Part shown: piece by piece, positions 54,909 to 63,295 of the stretch
Numbering within the stretch: the first letter of the stretch is position 1
Layout: each line of letters begins with the position of its first letter
Assembly (NCBI GenBank): GCA_019358875.1
Contig: JAHHIF010000005.1
Span: forward strand, 1-64,000
DNA from: Symplocastrum torsivum CPER-KK1
GTDB lineage: Bacteria > Cyanobacteriota > Cyanobacteriia > Cyanobacteriales > Coleofasciculaceae
Direction of reading: 5' to 3'
DNA length: 64,000 nucleotides
Translations under genes and position numbers: made by a program
The notes under the pieces: generated by a model
Database searches by the model: none
What the model saw: only the letters and a program-made list of their open reading frames with translations
Told to the model about the DNA's origin: nothing

Positions 54909-54950
54909 CTGACCACTGACGACTGACCACTGACCATTAACCATTAATCA
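54909..54950. repeat. Tandem heptamer array at the infC stop
   Basis: Six 7-base units: CTGACCA, CTGACGA, CTGACCA, CTGACCA, TTAACCA, TTAATCA. The last unit contains the infC stop codon (TGA on the minus strand, 54948-54950). Looser related units (GTCAGTT) continue to about 54855, up to the next start codon. Confidence 0.85.
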
Positions 54951-55475
54951 TTTTTTTGGAGAAAGCAGCATCATCATGTTGCGACCTTCACGTTTTGGCG
55001 CTTGCTGGACTTCTGCTACTTGTTCCAAATCCGTTGCCATGCGCTTGAGCAAATCCTCGGCTAAGTCGCTATGTTGAATTTCTCGCCCTCGGAAGGTAAT
55101 CGTGGCTTTGACCTTATCACCATCTTTGAGAAAACGCACCGCTTGATTGACACGAACCTGATAGTCGTGATCCTCAATCTTGTAGCGCATCTTCACTTCT
55201 TTGACATCAGCCGTATGCTGCTTCTTCCGGGCTTCGCGAGCTTTCTTTTCTTGCTCAAATTTGTACTTGCCGTAGTCCATGATGCGACACACTGGCGGAT
55301 CTGCCTTGTCGCTAACTAAGACGAGATCCAACTCTTGTTCCTCAGCGATGCGTAAGGCTTCTTGAGGCGTGAGTATCCCCAACTGTCCTCCATCTTTGTC
55401 GATGGCTCGAATCTTGGGAAAGCGAATTCTTTCGTTAATTTGGGGTAGATCGCGTTGGCGTCTTTTATCAATCAC
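54948..55475 (-). CDS. infC: Translation initiation factor IF-3
   Basis: IF-3 keeps 30S subunits free and checks the start codon-initiator tRNA pairing. The 175 residues include '[17 protein letters not shown]', '[42 protein letters not shown]', the linker rich in Lys and the C-terminal domain with '[20 protein letters not shown]'. The frame starts at GTG 55475 (second codon ATT). Other cyanobacterial IF-3 proteins have one or two more residues (MPVI-like); an upstream unusual start cannot be excluded, as IF-3 genes are known for rare start codons. No L35/L20 genes follow. Confidence 0.96.
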   Translation of the reverse strand: MIDKRRQRDLPQINERIRFPKIRAIDKDGGQLGILTPQEALRIAEEQELDLVLVSDKADPPVCRIMDYGKYKFEQEKKAREARKKQHTADVKEVKMRYKIEDHDYQVRVNQAVRFLKDGDKVKATITFRGREIQHSDLAEDLLKRMATDLEQVAEVQQAPKREGRNMMMLLSPKK

Positions 55476-55709
55476 AGGCGTTTGTTTGATTTGTAGGTGT
55501 TGGAGGGTTGATAAAGAGTAGGCTTAATGTACACTTGCCATTTTACTGAGTCTTATCAAATTTCTGTTGAGCTTGTTAATGTATCTTCCCAATCGCTGAG
55601 TGTAGGGAAACTCTATACGCTGTAAAGCCGTCATTCTAGGACACGCCGCTCAGGGGAAGTCATTAAAATGGAAGAGGGTTTGTAAACGTTCTTGAAGTTG
55701 AGGCTTTTT

Positions 55710-56666
55710 GTGATAACGTCCGTGCATTGGCAGCAACGAGTTGGTAGTCAACGGGACTGGGTTTGGCGAGGCTGGCAAACCCGCTATACCTATTTTCGCG
55801 CACCACAAGCCACTCAAGAAGAGCTAGCAACACCAGTTTTGCTACTGCATGGGTTTGGAGCCTCAATTGGACACTGGCGCCACAATTTAGAAGTGATTGG
55901 TCAACATCACACTGTTTATGCCTTGGATATGCTTGGGTTTGGTGCATCCCGAAAGGCATCTGCTAACTACAAGGTTGACCTCTGGGTAGACCAGGTTTAT
56001 GAATTTTGGCAAACCTTTATCCGACAGCCAGTCGTTCTTGTCGGCAACTCCATTGGTTCGCTGGTTTGTCTTGCTGCTGCTGCCGCTCATCCAGAAATGG
56101 TGAAAGGCATTGCCATGATCAACTTACCTGATTTTTCGCTGCGAGAAGAGGCACTTCCTAGCTGGTTACGACCAATAGTTACAACGGTGGAAGGTCTAGT
56201 TGCATCACCTATCGTGTTAAAAAGCCTTTTTTATGTAGTACGACGCCCTCCAATTGTTCGTAAGTGGGTAGGGCTTGCTTATGCGACTCCCGCAGCGGTT
56301 ACGGCTGAATTAGTGGAAATTTTAACAGGGCCAGCTCAAGATCGAGGAGCCGCAGCAACGTTTAGCGCCCTTTTTAAAGCAATGACCTCGGCTGAGTTTG
56401 GTCCTCGTGTCAAAACGGTCTTACCAACCTTAAATATGCCCCTACTTTTAATGTGGGGGCGTCAAGACCGGATGATTCCCCCGCAGTTAGCACGACAGTT
56501 TGTCACCCTTAACTCAAATTTAGAGTTAGTTGAGATAGATAATGCGGGTCACTGTCCCCAGGATGAATGCCCTGAGCAAGTGAATCAAGTTTTGTTAGAT
56601 TGGCTTGCTGCTAAGTGTACAAATACAAAAGACACCAGAGCCTCGTCACTATCTGCGACGACTTAA
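55710..56666 (+). CDS. Alpha/beta hydrolase
   Basis: About 318 residues with the canonical alpha/beta hydrolase order: 'PVLLLHGFGASIGHWRHNL' (oxyanion region), the nucleophile Ser in 'VLVGNSIGSLVCLAAAAAHP', Asp in 'LMWGRQDRMIPPQLA' and His in 'DNAGHCPQDECPEQVN'. The triad is complete. Resembles the chloroplast and cyanobacterial group of pheophytinase-like and lipase-like hydrolases, but the substrate is not clear. GTG 55710 with TTGAGG eight bases upstream is the preferred start; the open frame begins at TTG 55692. Confidence 0.88.
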   Translation: MITSVHWQQRVGSQRDWVWRGWQTRYTYFRAPQATQEELATPVLLLHGFGASIGHWRHNLEVIGQHHTVYALDMLGFGASRKASANYKVDLWVDQVYEFWQTFIRQPVVLVGNSIGSLVCLAAAAAHPEMVKGIAMINLPDFSLREEALPSWLRPIVTTVEGLVASPIVLKSLFYVVRRPPIVRKWVGLAYATPAAVTAELVEILTGPAQDRGAAATFSALFKAMTSAEFGPRVKTVLPTLNMPLLLMWGRQDRMIPPQLARQFVTLNSNLELVEIDNAGHCPQDECPEQVNQVLLDWLAAKCTNTKDTRASSLSATT

Positions 56667-56856
56667 ATGCTGAAATTGTCTTCATTAGCTGTATTGTCTT
56701 AGCGCATTGCAACAACAATTGCAAATGTCAGCTAGCTATGACATAGATGCTTATATTGGCATTTGATTACGTTAAAAAGCTCTCTACCAACGAGGCGTAG
56801 TAGAGAGCATAGAGACTAAATCTGATTAATGCCGTTTCGCCTGTGAAGAGAAAAAT

Positions 56857-57228
56857 TTAGCCAATACTTACCTGGTTTGTTTCAACGCCAGTTGCACCAC
56901 TAACACCTCTTGCAACACTAACCATTTTGTCAAGAATGGCTTGGCTGGGAACTTTACCTTTGAAAACAACAGTGCCGCCAGTTTGGGCAACATAAAGGGT
57001 ATCAACATCATCCAGATCTGGGTCTTCATCAAACGCTAAAGCAACCCGCTTAGCAAGACCACTTTGGTCGTATTCTCCATTCAAACCAACTCGCTCTGGA
57101 GGAACCTGTTCTGTTTGGGCACCACCAGTAGCTGCGGGCGCTTGAGTTGCTGTAGGCTGAGCAGCCGGAGGATTAACCTGGGCATTCTTGGGTTTGCCCA
57201 TACCAAATAGTCTTTGTAACCAACCCAT
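56857..57228 (-). CDS. BON-domain-like protein
   Basis: A 123-residue protein. The N-terminal part has a short helix ('MGWLQRLFGMGKPKN') and an Ala/Pro/Gln/Thr-rich linker (about 16-45). The C-terminal part (about 52-123) reads 'LAKRVALAFDEDPDLDDVDTLYVAQTGGTVVFKGKVPSQ', then 'AILDKMVSVARGVSGATGVETNQV', the pattern of a BON domain, which in other proteins binds phospholipids or cell envelope components. No signal peptide, so it may be attached to the inner face of a membrane by the N-terminal helix. A single gene. Confidence 0.8.
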   Translation of the reverse strand: MGWLQRLFGMGKPKNAQVNPPAAQPTATQAPAATGGAQTEQVPPERVGLNGEYDQSGLAKRVALAFDEDPDLDDVDTLYVAQTGGTVVFKGKVPSQAILDKMVSVARGVSGATGVETNQVSIG

Positions 57229-57509
57229 AGTTTTTACACTCCAATAACACTAGATCGTCTTACATCTTATGGGATTATGGATAAATCTTGAAATCAAGCG
57301 CATCTGCCCAAAAACATATTAAGGTTTCGTTAATACTCTGACTTTTGGTGTAGGAGTTCCTCTAGCTACAAATTACTTGTTCATGAGCAGTAGTAGTTTG
57401 GGTGGTTTTGCCGTTGTGATAGACCGCGATAAGATAGAAAGTTCTACGCTAAAATGACTTCAAAATTTTGGCGATCGCTCACATCAGCGCGGTGTCCTTG
57501 TTCTAACCA

Positions 57510-58028
57510 ATGAAACATACTCTTTCAGTTTTGGTCGAAGATGAAGCCGGAGTCCTAACCCGAATTGCCGGATTATTTGCCCGTCGTGGCTTTAACATTG
57601 AAAGTCTCGCTGTCGGTCCAGCCGAGCAGGTGGGTATCTCCCGGATTACGATGGTGGTACCCGGAGATGACAACAGTATTGAGCAGTTGACCAAGCAACT
57701 CTACAAGCTAATCAACGTACTGAAAGTACAAGACATCACCACTACCCCCTGTGTTGAACGGGAATTGATGCTGATTAAGGTGAATGCGACGAGTTCAACG
57801 CGCTCAGAAATTATTGAACTGGCTCAGGTATTCCGTGCCCGTGTAGTAGATATTGCTGAGGATTCCCTGACTATAGAAGTTGTGGGAGACCCTGGTAAGA
57901 TCGTTGCGATCGTCCAGGTTTTAGGTAAGTTTGGTATCCGTGAAATCGCCCGTACTGGCAAAATCGCTCTAACTCGTGAGTCAGGGGTGAATACCGAATA
58001 TCTCAAATCTCTGGAAGCAAAGATTTAG
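57510..58028 (+). CDS. ilvH: Acetolactate synthase small (regulatory) subunit
   Basis: IlvH stimulates the catalytic subunit IlvB and gives valine feedback control in branched-chain amino acid synthesis. The 172 residues have the N-terminal ACT domain ('[33 protein letters not shown]', about 3-75) with the valine-binding Gly and Asn region and the C-terminal ALS_ss_C domain ('[31 protein letters not shown]'). No catalytic subunit gene is next to it, as usual in cyanobacteria. Together with leuA (12583) it is the second branched-chain gene in the window. Confidence 0.97.
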   Translation: MKHTLSVLVEDEAGVLTRIAGLFARRGFNIESLAVGPAEQVGISRITMVVPGDDNSIEQLTKQLYKLINVLKVQDITTTPCVERELMLIKVNATSSTRSEIIELAQVFRARVVDIAEDSLTIEVVGDPGKIVAIVQVLGKFGIREIARTGKIALTRESGVNTEYLKSLEAKI

Positions 58029-58384
58029 TTGAACGCTAGAGGTTCCGAGATAAAAGTTTCTCACCCGTTGCGAACGCAGGAAAAGGAAGGGGAGAGTTTA
58101 TTACTGTGAGTTCTCTCAATAGACCCATCTTGAAAGTCTACTTTCATCCTTTTGTTGTGACCGTAGCTCATGGTGCCTCTTGCAAAAATCCTTGAAGGGC
58201 GAAGCATTCGTGTAAAAATTCCCTCATAAGTGCCGTAAATCAAGGCACGAATGCTTTGCCCCTACTGATATAGCAGTCGCCAAGGCGACTGTTGACTCTC
58301 GCCAAATACTGAAACCAAGACCCATCAATATGCATCCCTTCTGCCCTCTGCCTTTTGCTATACATTTCGACTTTTGCAAGAGAC
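58029..58384. repeat. Repeat-rich gap with MITE-like palindrome and heptamers
   Basis: GGGCGAAGCATTCGTG (58197-58212) and CACGAATGCTTTGCCC (58246-58261) form a 16-bp stem with one G:T pair. A second hairpin pairs CAGTCGC (58274-58280) with GCGACTG (58285-58291). Three heptamers (CCTTCTG, CCCTCTG, CCTTTTG; 58337-58357) followed by CTATAC repeat the sequence seen at 30935-30954. No gene is present. Confidence 0.75.
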
Positions 58385-60709
58385 TCAATGAGCGAACGCT
58401 CGTTTCACGACTTCTTCGTGAAGACTTTCTTGGCAGCTTTCGGACTCCTTTATCTGCACTGGCAGCACAATAGAGAATTCTGTTCCCTCTCCTGGTGTTG
58501 AAAAACATTTCAAGTGTCCACCGTGTTTGTCAACAACAATCTGAAAGCTGATTGACAAACCTAACCCTGTCCCTTTACCCACCGACTTGGTTGTAAAAAA
58601 GGGGTCAAATATCTGTTGTTGCATCTGAGGCGGTATTCCAGGCCCATTATCTATGATGCGAATAAGTACTGTGTTGTCATCTTGGGCTTCTGTAAGAATC
58701 CGGATTGCCGGTTTTTGCGGAGCGACTTGAGGTACAGATGTTGAGGTATTCACACAGCCGCTTCTCGTTTCCTGTTCAAGGATAGAATCTGTTTCTCGTG
58801 CTTCTTCTAAAGCATCGATTGCATTGCTGAGAATATTCATGAACACTTGGTTGAGTTGCCCTGCATAGCACTCGACTGGCGGCAACATTCCATACTCTTT
58901 GATAACCTGAATTCCTGGATTTCCGGCTCTTGCTTTTAAGCGGTGCTGTAACAGAAGTAAGGTGTTATCAATACCTTGGTGCAAATCCACAGGTGCCCTA
59001 GCTGCCTTGTCCAAGCGAGAAAAGTTTCGCAACGACAGCACCAACTGACGAATCCGTTCTGCACCAAGCTGCATTGAATCCATAACTTTCGGTAAGTCCC
59101 TGCTGAGGAAATCTAAGTCAATTGCCTCGACTTCGGCTTGAATTGCGGGTGCTGGGTTGGGATACTGCTGTCTGTAGAGGTCAATGAGGTGTAGCAGGTC
59201 TTGAGTGTAATGAGTTGCGTGGGGGATATTACCGTAGATAAAAGAGACAGGATTGTTGATTTCATGGGCAATCCCAGCCACCAATAACCCCAAACTCGAC
59301 ATTTTCTCGGTTTGGATTAATTGAGTTTGAGTCTCTTGCAGTTCGTGTAAGGCTTGTTCTAGCTGAGCGGCTTTTTCTCGCAATTGTGCTTCTGATTGTA
59401 TAAGGGCAGCTTCTGCTTCTTTTCGTTCTGTAATGTCGCGGGAGTTAACAACTAAGCGGGTGGGTGCATCCATCAATAGATTGCTGTAGGTTGACTCCAA
59501 ATAGCGCCATGAGCCTTCCTTGTGCCGGAAGCGTAGTTCTATTGAAAACTCAGTGGTTGGGTCTTGAACGACTCGTTGAAGGTCATCTTTGACTAAAGAA
59601 ACATCGTCTGGATGCAGAAATTCAAAGGTATTTTTGCCAATCAACTCCTTTGGCTTGTAGCCCAAAATATTTTGCAGCGCAGGGCTTGCATAGCGAATTG
59701 TGCCATCTGCTTCCAAAATGGTGATCAAGTTAGAGCTGTTTTGCAAAAGCGATCGCCATTTGGCTTCATTCTGTGCCCAAACGGCTGCCTCTCGCTTACG
59801 TTCCTCTTCAACACCAATGGCAGCAGCGATAATCCCCATCAGCTTTTTGTCGGCTTCACTCGGCACAAAATTGTTTTGATAAAGCACACACAGTGAACCA
59901 ACATATTCACCACTGCATCTGACGGCTTTTCCTACATACGTTTGCAACTGACAAGAAAGAATCAAAGGATTGTTTTGAGCATAATTTGAGTTTTGCAGGT
60001 CGTTAAACACGAATACTTGTTCGCCGCCCTGCTGAATAACCTCCTTGCAGATTTGGTTTTTCGGTTCGCTAACAATACTAAAATCCGGTGGTGTACGCCA
60101 TTGACCGAATGACCAAAGTAAGCCTTGATGCAGTCGATTGTAGAGTGCCCAAGTCCCAGCCAGTAATTCTCCTGCTAGTGCGGTTAGGCAATTAATATTC
60201 TCATCGGGGTCTGCACCCAGCCGAGAAAAGCATTCATAAATTCTTGAGAGTTGTTCTCCAACCTTGAGGTTGGTAATGTCGCTTAAGTTGCAAATGATTT
60301 CCTCCAGACAACCATCTGAGTTGATCATTGGTACAGTATTGACCGACAACCAGATGCGATCGCGATTTGTCGGTCGATAAACACCTAAAACTAAGTTGCG
60401 TATCGCCTTACGGGTTGAAAGCAGCAGCAATGCTTGTCTTGCCCGTACTGGTGCCGACTGAAGCTTGAGTTGGAACGGTGTTCCATCTTCTTGGATCACA
60501 TGCCAATCGGGGTCAAGTGGCGTTTGACCAACTAACTGAGTGTATGTTAGTCCCAGCAGATTCAGTGCTGCCTGATTCACTGAGCGGATTTCACCCTGCC
60601 CTCCCATAACCAACACACCAAGGGGTAACTCTTGGAAGGAAGTTTCCAAAGGGGTGTCACCCTTAGCTGCGAGGGCAGCATTTTGCTGATCAAGTTTTAG
60701 AGGTAACAT
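58385..60709 (-). CDS. Soluble PAS-GAF-PAS sensor histidine kinase
   Basis: A 774-residue two-component sensor. Order: PAS (about 20-150, 'LGVLVMGGQGEIRSVNQAAL'), GAF (about 160-305), PAS-PAC (about 320-440, 'LITILEADGTIRYASPALQNILGYKPKELIG'), a coiled coil ('AQLREKAAQLEQALHELQETQTQLIQTEKM'), a HisKA-type segment with the phosphoacceptor His in 'VAGIAHEINNPVSFIYGNI', and the HATPase with 'NQVFMNILSNAIDALEEA', 'IRIIDNGPGIPP' and 'GKGTGLGLSISFQIV'. No membrane helix, so it senses a cytosolic signal. No response regulator gene is adjacent. Confidence 0.93.
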   Translation of the reverse strand: MLPLKLDQQNAALAAKGDTPLETSFQELPLGVLVMGGQGEIRSVNQAALNLLGLTYTQLVGQTPLDPDWHVIQEDGTPFQLKLQSAPVRARQALLLLSTRKAIRNLVLGVYRPTNRDRIWLSVNTVPMINSDGCLEEIICNLSDITNLKVGEQLSRIYECFSRLGADPDENINCLTALAGELLAGTWALYNRLHQGLLWSFGQWRTPPDFSIVSEPKNQICKEVIQQGGEQVFVFNDLQNSNYAQNNPLILSCQLQTYVGKAVRCSGEYVGSLCVLYQNNFVPSEADKKLMGIIAAAIGVEEERKREAAVWAQNEAKWRSLLQNSSNLITILEADGTIRYASPALQNILGYKPKELIGKNTFEFLHPDDVSLVKDDLQRVVQDPTTEFSIELRFRHKEGSWRYLESTYSNLLMDAPTRLVVNSRDITERKEAEAALIQSEAQLREKAAQLEQALHELQETQTQLIQTEKMSSLGLLVAGIAHEINNPVSFIYGNIPHATHYTQDLLHLIDLYRQQYPNPAPAIQAEVEAIDLDFLSRDLPKVMDSMQLGAERIRQLVLSLRNFSRLDKAARAPVDLHQGIDNTLLLLQHRLKARAGNPGIQVIKEYGMLPPVECYAGQLNQVFMNILSNAIDALEEARETDSILEQETRSGCVNTSTSVPQVAPQKPAIRILTEAQDDNTVLIRIIDNGPGIPPQMQQQIFDPFFTTKSVGKGTGLGLSISFQIVVDKHGGHLKCFSTPGEGTEFSIVLPVQIKESESCQESLHEEVVKRAFAH

Positions 60710-61274
60710 AGCTTCCTATCAGGGGGGCTGGGTGAATATCTGGAGTCTTTTTCCTATTGACTCTTGTGTAGCTTTTTCAGATGTTGAATTGGATACACCC
60801 TGAGTAAGAACTTTCTACTTTATGTCTTCTTATTTTGATTTTACGAGCTAAAATCTTTTCTGCTGAAAGGTAGATGCCAAATTATCAAAATTCCCACTCT
60901 AATTAAAATAGATTAACATCTCTGACGAGAATAACTGAAGGAATTTTAGAATTTTTTTATCAATAGTAGAAGTAAATGCAAATCTCCAAACTAGCTCCTA
61001 GCCTACACCACACTGACCTAGCTTTAAGAATTTGCTTGGCTTTACGTCCTCAACATTTCTTAACAAAAAAAGCTTTCTTATACGCCCAGAGCCAGTTTGC
61101 CTGTTAACAACTTGGTTGTCAATTCTGTAAAATTCCTAGACGAAAATAATGTCGCTTCTATATACGAAAAAGCAGTAACAAGGAACAAGAAGTAATAATC
61201 TTATACCTCATTACAACGTTGGTAAACCACACCCGATAGGATGATGCCGTTAGGGATTATAAAGCCTAACAGGG
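60710..61274. other. AT-rich intergenic stretch
   Basis: About 560 bases between two minus-strand genes. The only structure seen is GTTAGG-CCTAAC (61249-61270), downstream of the pentapeptide gene on the minus strand and without a T tract. Otherwise nothing recognised. Confidence 0.45.
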
Positions 61275-63227
61275 CTACTTAAGATAAATCAATAAATTCA
61301 GTCCTGGAATAGTCCGAGAAAGAGTCCATAGGAGAAGCGCAAGATAAAGAATTCCTAAACCCCATTGATACCAAACCAGAGTAGTGATGATGCCAGGAAG
61401 GTGTTCATCTCGCAAACGGATATCATTGAAGCCAAATTTCAGCAAGTTATTGAGGCTGAAGTCATAGTAATTGAGCCAGTTCCAGCGACGATCCCAAAGG
61501 ATAGGCATATAGCGATCGCGAAAAAAGGGGAACCGAGGCACCACAGGTAAGCGTCCGATTAACAAACGCAACTGGCGCAAACTTCCGTCTTCAACAAAGT
61601 AAGTCACATCGATCAAATCGTGATAGCGACCTTGTTGATAGAGTCGCCACAATAGCATTAAGGGAATTGGCACAAGAATTCCTCCTAAACACAAAAGTGT
61701 TAACCAAGGTTGTTCACCACTGCGAAAGATCGCAATCACTCCAGTGAACGTTAGTAAAGCGTAACTCCCTAACATACAAACCGTTTCTAAGTACGTCGGG
61801 AGAATTGGTTGAGGAAATCGCCGCCGCCAGCGATCGAGTAGCCAGAACAGGAAACCAAAATAAGCGATCGCACAGCAGCCAACCCCAAACACTAGCCAAA
61901 AACTCGTACCATACTCACTCAACAGCAGCAGGAAACCTAAGGCTACCCAGTGCAATGCATCGTTTACCCAATAGGAATGACTTCTATCGTCGCCTCTACC
62001 CCCCAAAATACGACTAGCGAGTTGCTCTCGCCGCAAGCGTTGGGTAGTGTACTCCAATCGATTGGCATCAGCAATTTGCTCTTGTTCTCGAAAGTTCCGC
62101 ACTAGATTACGAAGAACGTCCTCATTACCTTGCAGCATTGGGATATAGAGAACGCGACCAATTTGACCCGCATCGCCAAAAATTTTCGCTTGGTCAGAGT
62201 CAAACGTTAAACCTGCAACATCTAGGTAAGCATCTGGAGCAAACCGCGCATTGCTAAAATCCACTTGGTCAAGGAGACTGACACCCCGCAAGAGTACAGG
62301 TTCCTGGAACTGGCTTTCGCGAAAAGTGGTGGACTTTTCCAACGTAACGTCAGTGAGAATTAACGAGTGAGCAAACAGACTTTTGCTCATCAATAAGCGA
62401 TCGCGCCAGTTCGCTTGAGAAAAATTCACATCTTGAAGCCACTCTATCCGTGTGAAGTTCGCTAGGCGTTTAAACTCTGCCCCACTAAAACTTGCTTTAG
62501 CCTCAAAAGTAGCGCCTGTAAAGTTAGCAACACCTTGAAAATGTGTCTGATTAAATCCAGCTTTGGCAAAGAAGGTGGTGTTACAAAAATTCACATCTTG
62601 TTTAAACGTTGCCTCTGTCAAATCGGCTAATCTGCCGAAGCGAGTGTGCGACCAGTTTCCTTCCTGAACAAAAGTAGCGAATGGTGCTTCTAGCCGATGG
62701 AGAAAGAACGTATTGGCAAAATTAACGGTACCTGTGAAGCGGGTATGTACAAGTTTAATGGGTCCTCGAAAAATTGTGATTGGGCTGTCCTGTTCAGTGA
62801 GTTCAGTCAAAAAGCGATCGTCACGTTGTAATTGTTCTTGTTCAGTGGGTGTCAACAACGGGGATAGTGCAGGTGCATAAAGAGGCGATCGCAACCCCAC
62901 GCGACTAGCAGTAAACTCACCTTGAATCAAGGATTCACTCAAATCTATACCAAGAGGAATTTTTGAGCGATTAATTTGGGTTTGCAACTGCTGGTAGAAC
63001 TGGTCACGAAAATCAGCATTGTCATTAGTCAAGTCAATAACTAGCTGCCGAAGGTCAATCATATAAACCCCGTCACTAGGAAGGGGCGACTTAATTCGTT
63101 CTTGCAGCAGTTCAAACGTAAGAATCGTTCGTTCTGGTGGGGTTGCTGCCCATGTTGGTGTAGAAAGCAAAAGCAGGAGCAAAATCAGGAATAATCCAAC
63201 TCGATGAATTTTTCTAACTAAAAGCAT
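61275..63227 (-). CDS. Pentapeptide-repeat membrane protein
   Basis: About 650 residues from ATG 63227. A signal peptide ('GLFLILLLLLLSTPTWAATP') is followed by a soluble part (about 35-370) with pentapeptide-like repeats of the A(D/N)LXX type ('ANFTGATFEAKASFSGAEFKRLANFTRIEWLQDVNFSQANW'), which form a right-handed beta-helix. A long helix (about 375-420) leads into four membrane helices (about 425-445, 450-475, 490-515, 520-545) and a last one at the C-terminus. Function unknown; pentapeptide helices often mimic DNA or act as scaffolds. The longer open frame to 63344 would overlap the divergent HAF gene, so the inner start is chosen. Confidence 0.82.
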   Translation of the reverse strand: MLLVRKIHRVGLFLILLLLLLSTPTWAATPPERTILTFELLQERIKSPLPSDGVYMIDLRQLVIDLTNDNADFRDQFYQQLQTQINRSKIPLGIDLSESLIQGEFTASRVGLRSPLYAPALSPLLTPTEQEQLQRDDRFLTELTEQDSPITIFRGPIKLVHTRFTGTVNFANTFFLHRLEAPFATFVQEGNWSHTRFGRLADLTEATFKQDVNFCNTTFFAKAGFNQTHFQGVANFTGATFEAKASFSGAEFKRLANFTRIEWLQDVNFSQANWRDRLLMSKSLFAHSLILTDVTLEKSTTFRESQFQEPVLLRGVSLLDQVDFSNARFAPDAYLDVAGLTFDSDQAKIFGDAGQIGRVLYIPMLQGNEDVLRNLVRNFREQEQIADANRLEYTTQRLRREQLASRILGGRGDDRSHSYWVNDALHWVALGFLLLLSEYGTSFWLVFGVGCCAIAYFGFLFWLLDRWRRRFPQPILPTYLETVCMLGSYALLTFTGVIAIFRSGEQPWLTLLCLGGILVPIPLMLLWRLYQQGRYHDLIDVTYFVEDGSLRQLRLLIGRLPVVPRFPFFRDRYMPILWDRRWNWLNYYDFSLNNLLKFGFNDIRLRDEHLPGIITTLVWYQWGLGILYLALLLWTLSRTIPGLNLLIYLK

Positions 63228-63295
63228 CAGTTTTTCAAGGGAAAGGGGAAAACTCTTAGAGAGTGCAAGCACCTTTATCAAACAGAACCAACCTA

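Noticed and set aside
61249-61270. Terminator of the pentapeptide-repeat gene
   Set aside because: Only six base pairs and no T tract on the minus strand.
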